64,000 nucleotides of DNA from Dyadobacter psychrotolerans (lineage in GTDB: Bacteria; Bacteroidota; Bacteroidia; Cytophagales; Spirosomataceae): assembly GCF_004349265.1 (NCBI RefSeq), contig NZ_SMFL01000001.1:434001-498000 (forward strand). The letters are read 5' to 3'. Below, in pieces: positions 8,667 to 17,754 of this stretch; positions within the stretch are counted from its first letter, which is position 1; every line of letters begins with the position of its first letter. A program made the translations under genes and the position numbers. Below the pieces are notes generated by a model. The model did not search any database. It worked only from the letters and a program-made list of their open reading frames with translations, and was not told the origin of the DNA.

Positions 8667-9587
8667 ATGACAAAACTTTCGGTCCGGCACTTACTTGGAA
8701 TTAAAAACCTGAACGAGAATGACATTCAAACAATTTTAGAGACAGCGACTCAATTTAAGGAGGTCATCAACCGACCGATCAAGAAAGTTCCTTCCCTTAG
8801 GGACATTACCATTGCCAACGTTTTCTTCGAAAATTCTACCAGAACAAGGCTTTCTTTTGAACTTGCAGAAAAAAGACTTTCCGCAGATGTTGTTAATTTT
8901 TCTGCTTCCGGAAGTTCTGTAAAAAAAGGGGAAACGCTGCTCGACACGGTCAACAACATTCTGGCCATGAAGGTGGATATGATCGTAATGCGCCACAGCA
9001 GCCCGGGAGCTCCGCACTATCTTTCAAGCAGGATCCCCGCCAATGTGGTCAATGCAGGAGACGGAACCCACGAGCATCCAACCCAGGCGTTACTCGATGC
9101 ATTCTCAATGAGAGAAAAACTGGGAGACCTGACGGGCAAGAAAATCGCTATCATCGGAGACATCACACATTCACGGGTTGCCCTTTCAAATATTTTTTGT
9201 CTTCAGAAGTTAGGTGCCGAAGTTATGGTTTGCGGCCCTTCTACTTTAATTCCAAAACATCTGGGTGAACTGGGTGTCAAAATCGGTCACAATGTAAAAG
9301 AGGCACTGCAATGGTGCGATGTTGCCAACGTGCTCCGGATCCAGCTCGAAAGACAGCAAATTAAATATTTCCCTTCTCTTCGTGAATATTCACTTTACTT
9401 CGGTATTAATAAACAAATGCTGGATGATTTGAATAAGAAAATCGTACTGATGCACCCTGGCCCCATTAACCGGGGAGTAGAGCTAACTTCTGACGCAGCG
9501 GATTCAAAACATTCAATAATCCTAAACCAGGTTGAAAACGGAGTTGCGGTAAGAATGGCAGTTCTGTACTTACTTGCCCAGCAATAA
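8667..9587 (+). CDS. pyrB: Aspartate carbamoyltransferase catalytic subunit
   Basis: This 306-residue enzyme makes N-carbamoyl-aspartate from carbamoyl phosphate and aspartate, the committed step of pyrimidine synthesis. The carbamoyl-phosphate loop FENSTRTRLSFE is at residues 53-64, the HPTQALLDAF segment is near 136-145, and MHPGPINRGVE lies near the end. Length and motifs match the class without fused DHOase. No pyrI regulatory-subunit gene follows, as is usual in this lineage. It is monocistronic. Confidence 0.96.
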   Translation: MTKLSVRHLLGIKNLNENDIQTILETATQFKEVINRPIKKVPSLRDITIANVFFENSTRTRLSFELAEKRLSADVVNFSASGSSVKKGETLLDTVNNILAMKVDMIVMRHSSPGAPHYLSSRIPANVVNAGDGTHEHPTQALLDAFSMREKLGDLTGKKIAIIGDITHSRVALSNIFCLQKLGAEVMVCGPSTLIPKHLGELGVKIGHNVKEALQWCDVANVLRIQLERQQIKYFPSLREYSLYFGINKQMLDDLNKKIVLMHPGPINRGVELTSDAADSKHSIILNQVENGVAVRMAVLYLLAQQ

Positions 9588-9658
9588 ATCTCTCCGGCAT
9601 ATTTAACTGATCATTTTAATTTGAACAAAAGATCAAAATGATTTAAATTTCAACTTTC

Positions 9659-9678
9659 TTAGTATGCATGCATACTAA
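9659..9678. promoter_or_regulatory. Perfect 20-bp palindrome, candidate repressor operator
   Basis: TTAGTATGCATGCATACTAA is its own reverse complement over all 20 bases. It lies 67-86 bases upstream of the SDR start in the promoter region. The size and perfect symmetry suit a dimeric TetR- or MarR-type repressor site. No regulator gene is adjacent. Confidence 0.6.
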
Positions 9679-9744
9679 TTTACTTTCTTAGCTGAGGCAA
9701 CAGGAATTTGTCAGCTTTATACTCATCAATTAATTTTTTATAAA

Positions 9745-10635
9745 ATGCAGTATCAGGAAGGAATGCTTCGTGACGGGGCTTTACAGGGTAAAACGATAAT
9801 CATTACCGGAGGCGGAACAGGACTTGGAAAATCCATGGCAACTTATTTCCTGAAGCTGGGAGCCAACGTGGTTATATGCAGCCGGCGAATTGAGGTGTTG
9901 GAAACAACAGCAAAAGAATTAACCGAGCTCACGGGAGGAAACATTTTACCAATAGCCTGCGATGTCAGAAAAACAGAGCAGATCGAAAATGTGCTCACCC
10001 AGGCTATCGAAAAATTCGGAAAAGTAGATGGATTAGTTAACAATTCAGCCGGTAATTTTATTAGCCCTACAGAAAGGCTTTCCTATAAAGCAGTTGATGT
10101 TGTAGTCGATATTGTTTTAAGAGGAACCTACTATTTCACCCTTGCTTTGGGTAAATACTGGATTGAAAATAAAATCAAAGGAAACGTCCTGAACATTTCC
10201 ACCACATACGCATGGACAGGTTCTGGTTGGGTGGTACCTTCCGCGATGGCAAAAGCGGGTGTTTTAGCCATGACAAAATCGCTCGCGTTTGAATGGGCCG
10301 ATCATGGGATCCGTCTGAACGCAATTGCACCGGGCCCATTCCCGACAAAAGGTGCCTGGGACAGACTTTTCCCCGAAGAGCTGGCTAAAAAGTTTTCATT
10401 TGAAAACAGGATCCCGTTACAGAGAGTTGGTGATCATCAGGAACTTACCAACCTTGCTGCTTACTTAATCTCCGACTTCTCAGCCTACATGACCGGTGAA
10501 GTTATAACGCTTGACGGAGGCGAAGTCCTGGCAGCCGGACAGTTTAATTTCCTGAAAGATGTGTCGGAAGAACAATGGGATGACATTGAAGAACAGATAA
10601 AAAATGCTAACAGAAGCAGTAAGAAATCAGAATAA
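9745..10635 (+). CDS. SDR oxidoreductase, 2,4-dienoyl-CoA reductase-like
   Basis: This 296-residue short-chain dehydrogenase resembles mitochondrial/peroxisomal-type 2,4-dienoyl-CoA reductase, which removes double bonds during oxidation of unsaturated fatty acids using NADPH. The cofactor motif GGGTGLG is at residues 22-28 and NNSAGNF near 99. The catalytic region reads STTYAWTGSGWVVPSAMAK: instead of the classical YxxxK, it has the DECR arrangement of an early Tyr, then Ser and Lys about 11 and 15 residues later. It has its own promoter region with a 20-bp palindrome, which suggests control by a fatty-acid-responsive repressor (inference). Confidence 0.85.
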   Translation: MQYQEGMLRDGALQGKTIIITGGGTGLGKSMATYFLKLGANVVICSRRIEVLETTAKELTELTGGNILPIACDVRKTEQIENVLTQAIEKFGKVDGLVNNSAGNFISPTERLSYKAVDVVVDIVLRGTYYFTLALGKYWIENKIKGNVLNISTTYAWTGSGWVVPSAMAKAGVLAMTKSLAFEWADHGIRLNAIAPGPFPTKGAWDRLFPEELAKKFSFENRIPLQRVGDHQELTNLAAYLISDFSAYMTGEVITLDGGEVLAAGQFNFLKDVSEEQWDDIEEQIKNANRSSKKSE

Positions 10636-10703
10636 TAATTTTCTTCCGGTTTTATTGGGTAATTTTACCTGTTCGTTCGTTATTTGACAATAATGATGAA
10701 AAC

Positions 10704-12008
10704 ATGTATATGAAAACTACGTTCGGAGTATATCTTTCTTTGTTGTCTGCGTTGGTGATCGCCGGATGCGCATCGTCAAGCAAAATTTCCAAGCCCCTTC
10801 CGGAGGCGAAAGTATATCCTTCGCAGTCACAGCAAACTGCTTCGACTGCACCTGTAAATGAAGAACCATCACTGATTTCTATTCAAAGTAAGTATTTGAT
10901 AAGAGATTCTACGCAGGTGAAGGTATATCTTTATGTGGATGCCTACAGAGGAAAAAATGCGATAGCGTCCGACGACTTTGCGAAAACCTATAATCTGAAT
11001 TACGTTATTTACTCAGACTACGGGACGCGTGACCGGCTTGGATATGGAAATGTAAAGCTGAACGAATCGAATGTCAGCAAAGTGGGCAACAAAGTTGTTG
11101 TAAGTTTTGATATAAAAAGCCCAAATAAAGATTACGGGGTATTGCTGAGTGAAATCAGTCAGACAGGAACTTTGAAAAAAGTATTGAATGACCTTACCAT
11201 TCGTTTTAAAAAGCAATCTACAAATGAGCTTTACGGCGTTTATACAGCTGCCAGTACAGAACCATTACAACGCCATTACATCAATTCCAATGAACCTTTC
11301 GCAGTAAAAAGAATTACGGAAAGTACGGATCAGCTGCATGTCTTTTATTACAAACACAGCTTTGATGCTGCGGGCTCGCCGATGAATACTGCTCCAAAAA
11401 CGGTTTCTAAATCCCTTGAAGTAGACAGTTCATTTACAATCAATACAAACGAAACCTTACGTTTTGAAAAAGAAGGTTTGTATAATATTTTCTCGGACAC
11501 AACGCAATCCGAAGGTATGGGTTTACTTGTCGTAAACGAACGTTACCCAAAGATGACCAGACCAGAAGCGCTGCTTGGGCCATTGCTTTACATGAGCACG
11601 AATACGGAGATTAATGAAATTAAAAAAGCAGAAGATTATAAAAAGGCATTGGATAAGTACTGGCTTAACCTAATGAATGGAAATGCACCTTTGGCCCAAC
11701 AGTCAATCCGTTCATTTTACGGCAGAGTTGAAGAAGCAAACCAATTATTTACAACATATAAAGAAGGCTGGAAAACGGATAAAGGAATGATTTACATCGT
11801 TCTGGGTCCTCCGGATAAAGTGCAAAGAAGCAAAGACCGCGAAGTGTGGACTTACGACCAGCGGGGCAATGCACAGAATGTTAATTTTACTTTTAATCGC
11901 AGAAACAATCAATTTGTGGACGACCATTACGAGCTTGTTCGGTACGCCGAGTATCAGCCGATTTGGTATCCAGTAGTAGAAGCATGGAGAAACGGAACTA
12001 TACGGTAA
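10704..12008 (+). CDS. GWxTD domain lipoprotein
   Basis: This 434-residue protein starts with a lipoprotein signal (hydrophobic stretch then LVIAGC, Cys at about residue 22), so it is predicted to be lipid-anchored. The C-terminal part has the family motif GWKTD (about residues 355-359), followed by GMIYIVLGPPDKV and EVWTYDQRG. GWxTD proteins are common in Bacteroidota and their role is unknown. ATG codons at 10704 and 10710 are both possible. The 3' end overlaps the start of rlmB, so the two genes are coupled. Confidence 0.85.
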   Translation: MYMKTTFGVYLSLLSALVIAGCASSSKISKPLPEAKVYPSQSQQTASTAPVNEEPSLISIQSKYLIRDSTQVKVYLYVDAYRGKNAIASDDFAKTYNLNYVIYSDYGTRDRLGYGNVKLNESNVSKVGNKVVVSFDIKSPNKDYGVLLSEISQTGTLKKVLNDLTIRFKKQSTNELYGVYTAASTEPLQRHYINSNEPFAVKRITESTDQLHVFYYKHSFDAAGSPMNTAPKTVSKSLEVDSSFTINTNETLRFEKEGLYNIFSDTTQSEGMGLLVVNERYPKMTRPEALLGPLLYMSTNTEINEIKKAEDYKKALDKYWLNLMNGNAPLAQQSIRSFYGRVEEANQLFTTYKEGWKTDKGMIYIVLGPPDKVQRSKDREVWTYDQRGNAQNVNFTFNRRNNQFVDDHYELVRYAEYQPIWYPVVEAWRNGTIR

Positions 12009-12754
12009 GAAAACCCGCCCCAAGACAGTCCCAGGCCGATATGGTTTTTGGTACACAGTCTGTACTTGAAACCCTTCGTTCAGGAAAAGAGATCGAACGG
12101 TTATTTATTCAAAGAGAGTTAGGTCTTTCTGAAATCGAAAAACTGGCTAAGGAACTTGGTGTTCCCTATCAGCGCGTACCCGTAGAAAAACTCAACCGGG
12201 TTACACGGAAAAACCATCAGGGCGTTGTTGCCTTTGTCTCGCCGATTCAATACATGCCTTTGCACAATGTGCTTACACAGGTTTATGAAGAAGGTAAAAC
12301 ACCTTTATTATTACTTCTGGACCGTATTACTGACGTTCGTAATTTTGGTGCAATTGCCAGAACAGCCGAATGTGCAGGTGTACAGGCGCTAATCGTTCCG
12401 ACAAAAGGAGGAGCACAAATCAATGCCGATGCTATGAAAACATCGTCCGGTGCATTAAACTTTCTGCCGGTTTGCCGTGAACCAAATTTATACGAAACAC
12501 TGCTTTACCTACGTAATAGCGGACTTCAGATTATTGCTTGTACAGAAAAATCAGACAAGTCACTTTATGAAATCGACTTTTCCATTCCGACCGTGATCAT
12601 CATGGGATCTGAGGAAGACGGGATTTCAAAAGAGTTTATTCAATTGGCAGATAGCGGCGCAAAAATTCCTTTAAGCGGCCATGTGGAATCCTTAAATGTT
12701 TCCGTGGCAAGCTCGATTGTACTTTATGAGGCAGTGAGACAAAGGGTAAAATAG
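11984..12754 (+). CDS. rlmB: 23S rRNA (guanosine-2'-O)-methyltransferase, RlmB/TrmH family
   Basis: This SPOUT methyltransferase transfers methyl from SAM to the 2'-O of a guanosine in 23S rRNA (RlmB modifies G2251 in E. coli). It has an N-terminal substrate-binding domain (starting VFGTQSVLETL) and a C-terminal SPOUT knot with the three motifs LLDRITDVRNFGAIART, MGSEEDGIS and IPLSGHVESLNVSVASSI. I prefer the ATG at 11984 (257 residues); an in-frame ATG at 11963 would add 7 residues. Either start lies inside the 3' end of the GWxTD gene. A hairpin follows the stop. Confidence 0.92.
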   Translation: MEKRNYTVRKPAPRQSQADMVFGTQSVLETLRSGKEIERLFIQRELGLSEIEKLAKELGVPYQRVPVEKLNRVTRKNHQGVVAFVSPIQYMPLHNVLTQVYEEGKTPLLLLLDRITDVRNFGAIARTAECAGVQALIVPTKGGAQINADAMKTSSGALNFLPVCREPNLYETLLYLRNSGLQIIACTEKSDKSLYEIDFSIPTVIIMGSEEDGISKEFIQLADSGAKIPLSGHVESLNVSVASSIVLYEAVRQRVK

Positions 12755-12777
12755 TCGTAAATACGTCATTTAGTATA

Positions 12778-12815
12778 ACTCCTTAACGAGCTCAACCGAG
12801 TTAAATTAAGGAGTT
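12778..12815 (+). terminator. Terminator-like hairpin after rlmB
   Basis: Inverted repeat AACTCCTTAA / TTAAGGAGTT with an internal loop, 24 bases after the rlmB stop. The following T tract is weak (TTATTT), so termination efficiency is uncertain. Confidence 0.45.
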
Positions 12816-12827
12816 TATTTGCTTCAG

Positions 12828-14312
12828 ATGGCAGTTAATTTAGCATTAATGAATAGTAAGATTTTACGAATACTGAGCACTGGATATCTTTTAATATCAA
12901 CCTTGCTATTTCTTTATAGCTGGTTTCGCATTGAATACGCTATTTTTTTTCTTGTAGGTCATGTTGTGCTTTTTACTGTTTATGCATTTAAATCTTCGGT
13001 TGAAAGTGAAGTTCTGGTTCCTGTAAAATCATTGCTTGGAATAGCTGCAATTGCATTTGTCTGGACTTTATTAATGGGCGTCGGAGGCTTCTTCGCACAA
13101 ACCACTGACTATGTAGCCCATAATACTAAGTTTTACGAGCTGTTTTTAAACAAATGGCCAATAACTTTTGATAAAAAAGAAACCTTTGCCTGTTATTACT
13201 ATGGATATTATCTGGTTCCTGGCCTTCTGTTTAAAATCGTAGGAGATCTTTCTATTGTAGTTATTGTAGCATACACCTGTTTAGGTATATTTCTAGGATT
13301 GATTTGGCTTTATTTGCTTTTGTTTAGAAACTTATATGCCGTAGTAGCTTTTCTGCTTTGCGGAGGTGTACTGTTTTCTCTTAAACTTATTTCCTACTCT
13401 TTATTTCAAACTTCGTTTGGAAACAATCCGTTATTTTCACTTTTTTATCAGTCAATTTATGTTCCTAATCAAACCATTCCGGCATTGATTTGCAGCGGAA
13501 TGTTTTTGTTTTACTTAAAAGATTACCGGCTTTCTTTTTATCCGATCACACTGGCTTTTTACTGGGGTGTATTTCCTGCTCTGCTACTTATCCTGGTTTT
13601 TGGAATTTATTTTCTTTACGATTTTTTTATTAACAATAAGAGATTCAGTCCTGGCGACTTCGCAATAAACTACTTTGCACCCTGCCTGTTTTTTATCCCC
13701 ACTTTTATTTATCTGACTTCGTCGGATGAAATGCCGGTGCATGGTTTTTACAACTTCACTGAGGTAAGAAGCTGGCTTCCGCTAATTGAAATCGTGATTC
13801 TGGCATTCATTACTTTACGTCTGACTAAATCAGGCCGTCAAAAACATGACGTTATACCCTTGCCAATCATTATTAGTTGCCTGGCTTTTTTAGGTGCACT
13901 GCTTACATACCGCCTCGGTGTATACAATGATCTTTTCATGAGGGGAAGCATGCCGCTTTTTTTTATTTTACTAACCAACATCTTTAAGAAGCTTTATACA
14001 GAATCCAAAGAAAATTCAGAAGCTATTAAATACAATGCCAGTGGAACTGGCAATATATTAATCTACCTGAAAAAATATCCGATGATTATTATCTGGGTTA
14101 TTATAGGATCTCTTTCTTCATTATACCAGATACGGGAATTGGCCCTAAAAAATGTGTTTTTAAAAACATATGAGCCGTTGCCATACAAAACATTCCCAAA
14201 CTCCTATGAGGTCCTTTTGAAATATTATGGAGAGGAAGGCGCTAATCAATACCTGGGAGATCCCCTATCCTTCTATTATCTTAACCTGGCTCCGGAAAAA
14301 ATTTCTCAATAG
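12828..14312 (+). CDS. Polytopic membrane protein of unknown function
   Basis: This protein of about 494 residues is dominated by hydrophobic helices, at least ten, separated by short loops, with one small hydrophilic region near the C-terminus (YEPLPYKTFPNSYEVLLKYY). The general look (many helices, a DYVAHNTKFYELFLNKWP loop after the third) resembles GT-C type glycosyltransferases or O-antigen-ligase-like proteins, but no diagnostic motif was recognised, so no function is assigned. Starts at TTG 12819, ATG 12828 or ATG 12849 are all in frame; the ATGs are more likely. It lies between rlmB and the secreted esterase gene on the same strand. Confidence 0.7.
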   Translation: MAVNLALMNSKILRILSTGYLLISTLLFLYSWFRIEYAIFFLVGHVVLFTVYAFKSSVESEVLVPVKSLLGIAAIAFVWTLLMGVGGFFAQTTDYVAHNTKFYELFLNKWPITFDKKETFACYYYGYYLVPGLLFKIVGDLSIVVIVAYTCLGIFLGLIWLYLLLFRNLYAVVAFLLCGGVLFSLKLISYSLFQTSFGNNPLFSLFYQSIYVPNQTIPALICSGMFLFYLKDYRLSFYPITLAFYWGVFPALLLILVFGIYFLYDFFINNKRFSPGDFAINYFAPCLFFIPTFIYLTSSDEMPVHGFYNFTEVRSWLPLIEIVILAFITLRLTKSGRQKHDVIPLPIIISCLAFLGALLTYRLGVYNDLFMRGSMPLFFILLTNIFKKLYTESKENSEAIKYNASGTGNILIYLKKYPMIIIWVIIGSLSSLYQIRELALKNVFLKTYEPLPYKTFPNSYEVLLKYYGEEGANQYLGDPLSFYYLNLAPEKISQ

Positions 14313-14453
14313 ATTTACTAAAATCCAATCATTTATTTAAATTTCCGAATAATTTATATTGAATATCACTCATAATCGGATAACGAATATTAGTTGATAG
14401 GTTTATTTATTATTTACTAATGAAAAATTTAGTAGCGATCAATTTCTATCGCC

Positions 14454-16460
14454 ATGAAATTTCTGCATCAACACACTCTAAAAGTAAGTTTACTATTCTG
14501 TCTGCTATTCACTTTTTCACCTTCGCAGGCAGAACGTATTCTATCTATTGTCTTCGACAAATTGCCAAAAGACAGGCAATTGTATGCGCGGGACGACCAG
14601 AATGACGCCATTGTTCCGGTTTCAGGAATAATTGAAGTGACTGGATTCAGTCATATGTCAATGGTTGTCTATAAACAAGGTGAACGCTTTAACTATTCCA
14701 AAGCGACCCTTCAATATAACGGCAATTCCAAAACTTCCTTTGCCATGACGGCCAAAATCAAGGCAGAACTGGCAGAATATACGGTAGAAGTTTATGCATG
14801 TAGGTCAGCAACAGATTCTCTGTTAATGACAACCAGAACGGCAATCCTTGCCGGTGATTTCTATGTAATCAACGGGCAATCAAACGCCGCAGCAGCTACA
14901 AGGTACAATGTTACTGCTCCGCAATACGTCAACCAATTTTCACGTACGCTTGCCAGAACACCTGATAATAGTCCTGCCTACACAGCAGCAGACACGATAT
15001 GGAAAACTCCGGAGTGGGTTACACCGGAAGAAGGTTACTGGGGAAGAGAATTACAGCGACACATTATCGAAACTTATAAGATTCCTGTTTGTATCCTCAA
15101 CGGAGCTATTCCGGGTTCCCGCATAGCTGATCATCTCATTAGAAATGTAAATAATCCTTCCGATCCGGGATCGATTTATGGTCATCTGTTACATAGAACG
15201 AAGATATCACAGGCAACCAGAATAAGGGCCTTTTTCTGGTATCAGGGAGAGGAAGATGCCTGGAATAATCCAGGTATTTATCCTGCAAGCTTTGACAAGC
15301 TGATGAAATACTGGGAAGCCGATTATCCAATGGTTGACAAGTTTGTGATCGTTCAAATCAATATTTTAGATGGTGCTTTTTATGAAGCAGGAGCACTTCG
15401 GGAATTTCAGAGACAAACCAAATACAAATATCCCAAAACAGATCATTTTGCTGTTCTTGGGCTAGCACCGATGCTGGATGGAGTTCATTACTCCGATGAA
15501 GGATATTTTAACTTTGGAAAGCAGATTTTTGATTATTTAGGTCCCAAAGATTACAAAGCAACAATAACACAAAATGTAGATTCTCCGGATATTCAAAAGG
15601 TTTTCTATTCTGATGATAAAAAATCAATTACAATGGTTTTTGACCAAAATCAAACACTAAAATGGCAGGGAGATACAACTGTAAACGGAGTAACTACCCG
15701 TTTGCAGGATCAATTTTTTCTGGATGGTAATGAAACAAAACCTGCCACAGTTTTGAGCTGGGACGTGACGGGTAATCGGGTTATATTGAATCTGGCAGCG
15801 GCCGTAAATGCTACAAAACTAAATTATTTACCGTCTTATAAAAAGGGATATTATCAGGGACCCTATATAAAAAATATCAGGGGACTTGGCGCATTTTCTT
15901 TTCATGAATTTACCATAAGTCCTGCCCTGGCTAACAATATGTTAACCTCAACATTGTCGGCTGTAAACACAGTACAATTAAGCTGGCAAAAATCAACTGA
16001 AGCAACTTCCTATATTTTAGAAAAAAAATCGCCGGGACAAGCGGGATACAGTGCTTTTAAAATATTTGACAATACCGTATCTGCATTTGAAGATGCTGAT
16101 GTAGCCGTTAATTCGAGCTATTCATACAGGATGAAAAGTTACAGCGCACTGTCAGAATCACCTCTATCCGAAACTACAATAAAGACAATGCCGTTGCTGG
16201 CAACAGAACCAGTCACTTCCGGAATGGTCTGGAAAGTATTTCCCAACCCTACCCCGGATTATGTAGAAATTGAATTCGCTGATGTAGTTTCGGGAAATAT
16301 TGAGTTGTTATCTGTCAATGGCAATAAATTGGGTTCGGTGGATGTAATGTCTTCAAAAACAGCACATATGACTTTGACGAATTCATCTGCCGGCATCTAC
16401 TTCTTAACTTTTAGGCAAAAGAACGGGCACATTACAACCAAACGAATAGTAAAATATTGA
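14454..16460 (+). CDS. Secreted SASA-type (sialate O-acetylesterase-like) esterase with T9SS sorting domain
   Basis: This 668-residue protein has a Sec signal peptide (about 1-26, ending SQA/ER). The middle carries an SGNH-type carbohydrate esterase domain of the sialate O-acetylesterase family: nucleophile motif NGQSNA (about 141), WYQGEEDAW (about 262) and LDGVHYSDEGY with the catalytic His near residue 345. A fibronectin-III-like module follows (about 505-585). The last 70 residues are a type IX secretion sorting domain (VFPNPT start, GIYFL, KRIVKY end), so it should be exported to the surface or medium. Its likely job is deacetylating plant or microbial glycans; the exact substrate is not known. 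Confidence 0.88.
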   Translation: MKFLHQHTLKVSLLFCLLFTFSPSQAERILSIVFDKLPKDRQLYARDDQNDAIVPVSGIIEVTGFSHMSMVVYKQGERFNYSKATLQYNGNSKTSFAMTAKIKAELAEYTVEVYACRSATDSLLMTTRTAILAGDFYVINGQSNAAAATRYNVTAPQYVNQFSRTLARTPDNSPAYTAADTIWKTPEWVTPEEGYWGRELQRHIIETYKIPVCILNGAIPGSRIADHLIRNVNNPSDPGSIYGHLLHRTKISQATRIRAFFWYQGEEDAWNNPGIYPASFDKLMKYWEADYPMVDKFVIVQINILDGAFYEAGALREFQRQTKYKYPKTDHFAVLGLAPMLDGVHYSDEGYFNFGKQIFDYLGPKDYKATITQNVDSPDIQKVFYSDDKKSITMVFDQNQTLKWQGDTTVNGVTTRLQDQFFLDGNETKPATVLSWDVTGNRVILNLAAAVNATKLNYLPSYKKGYYQGPYIKNIRGLGAFSFHEFTISPALANNMLTSTLSAVNTVQLSWQKSTEATSYILEKKSPGQAGYSAFKIFDNTVSAFEDADVAVNSSYSYRMKSYSALSESPLSETTIKTMPLLATEPVTSGMVWKVFPNPTPDYVEIEFADVVSGNIELLSVNGNKLGSVDVMSSKTAHMTLTNSSAGIYFLTFRQKNGHITTKRIVKY

Positions 16461-16475
16461 AGCATATTGGTAAAA

Positions 16476-16515
16476 AAAAAGAAAGGATGCTGCTGACCAG
16501 ACATCCTTTCTTTTT
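16476..16515. terminator. Bidirectional intrinsic terminator
   Basis: A 14-bp stem (AAAAAGAAAGGATG and its complement) with a 12-base loop sits between the convergent esterase gene and mnmA. T tracts flank it on both strands, so it should serve both genes. Confidence 0.85.
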
Positions 16516-16528
16516 TTATTATCAACAT

Positions 16529-17632
16529 TTACTGCCGGAAATTCTTCATGATCCAGCCACCACCAACAACATCGTCTCCTTCATAAAATACGGCTGCCTG
16601 ACCTGGAGCAATGCCATTAACACCGTCATGAAAATGAACCTTTATTTTTCCGGGTTCATCGGGAATGAGTGTAGCAGGTGTCCCGTCATGTTTATACCTT
16701 ACTTTCGTAACGGTTTCCAACGGTTGTGTAACACCGTCATATTTTTGCCAGTTTAATTTACCCACATACATTCCGTCACGGAATAAATCAGGCAAATCAC
16801 CCAGTACAACTTCATTGGTATCCTTGCGTACTTCGGTCACAAAAACGGGTCTTCCCAATGCAATACCCAAGCCTTTCCGTTGCCCGACTGTGTAAAAAGG
16901 ATAACCTTCATGTTTTCCAACCACCGTTCCATCTTCGTAAACGAAATTACCACCGGCAACTTCTGCTTCAAGACCCGGGATTCGGCGTTTTAAAAATCCG
17001 CGGTAATCGTTGTCAGGCACAAAACAAATTTCGTAGCTCTCCGCTTTATTAACCAAATCAATAAAACCTCTTTCACGAGCCATCTCACGAATTTCACTTT
17101 TATGCAAAAATCCCAATGGCAATTTCGTCCTGCTTAGACTTTCCTGTGACACACCCCAAAGTACATAACTCTGGTCTTTCCAGCTGTCTATACCTTTGGA
17201 TACATAATAACGACCGTCATTAAACTGCATATTAGCATAGTGACCGGTTGCAATTGATTCACAATCAAGGCGATCAGCACGTTTTAAGAGTGCATCCCAT
17301 TTGATGTGCGTGTTGCACAAAACACAGGGGTTTGGCGTACGGCCTTCAAGATATTCACCAGTAAAATGGTCAATTACATAATCGCCGAATTCAGCTCGTA
17401 TGTCAAGAATATAATGTGGGAAACCAAGTTCAACGGCAATGCTGCGGGCATCATTTATTGAATCAAGGGAACAGCAACCTGTTTCTTTTTTGGTTCCGCC
17501 ACTGCTGGCGTAATCCCAGGTTTTCATGGTCATACCGATGACCTCATAACCTTGTTCATGTAACATAACAGCTGCGAGAGAGCTGTCAATGCCGCCACTC
17601 ATGGCGACCAGTATTCGTCCGTGTTTACTCAT
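16529..17632 (-). CDS. mnmA: tRNA-specific 2-thiouridylase
   Basis: This 367-residue enzyme installs the 2-thio group on U34 of tRNA-Lys, -Glu and -Gln. The PP-loop SGGIDSS is at residues 11-17. The two catalytic cysteines are seen in NPCVLCN (about 102) and CFVPDNDY (about 200), and QRKGLGIALGRP lies in the tRNA-binding C-terminal part. Length is typical. The divergent partner gene upstream is separated by 122 bases on the same strand, so co-transcription is possible but not certain. Confidence 0.95.
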   Translation of the reverse strand: MSKHGRILVAMSGGIDSSLAAVMLHEQGYEVIGMTMKTWDYASSGGTKKETGCCSLDSINDARSIAVELGFPHYILDIRAEFGDYVIDHFTGEYLEGRTPNPCVLCNTHIKWDALLKRADRLDCESIATGHYANMQFNDGRYYVSKGIDSWKDQSYVLWGVSQESLSRTKLPLGFLHKSEIREMARERGFIDLVNKAESYEICFVPDNDYRGFLKRRIPGLEAEVAGGNFVYEDGTVVGKHEGYPFYTVGQRKGLGIALGRPVFVTEVRKDTNEVVLGDLPDLFRDGMYVGKLNWQKYDGVTQPLETVTKVRYKHDGTPATLIPDEPGKIKVHFHDGVNGIAPGQAAVFYEGDDVVGGGWIMKNFRQ

Positions 17633-17754
17633 GATGTGAATCTGCGAAGGTTGAACGCCTTCCGATTTTGGTTTATTTGAAAGAAACTAACGGCCGAAAT
17701 CAGCCGAAAGGTTCCGTAAAGGTATGGATAAGTTATAACAATTTGAATTTGCAT

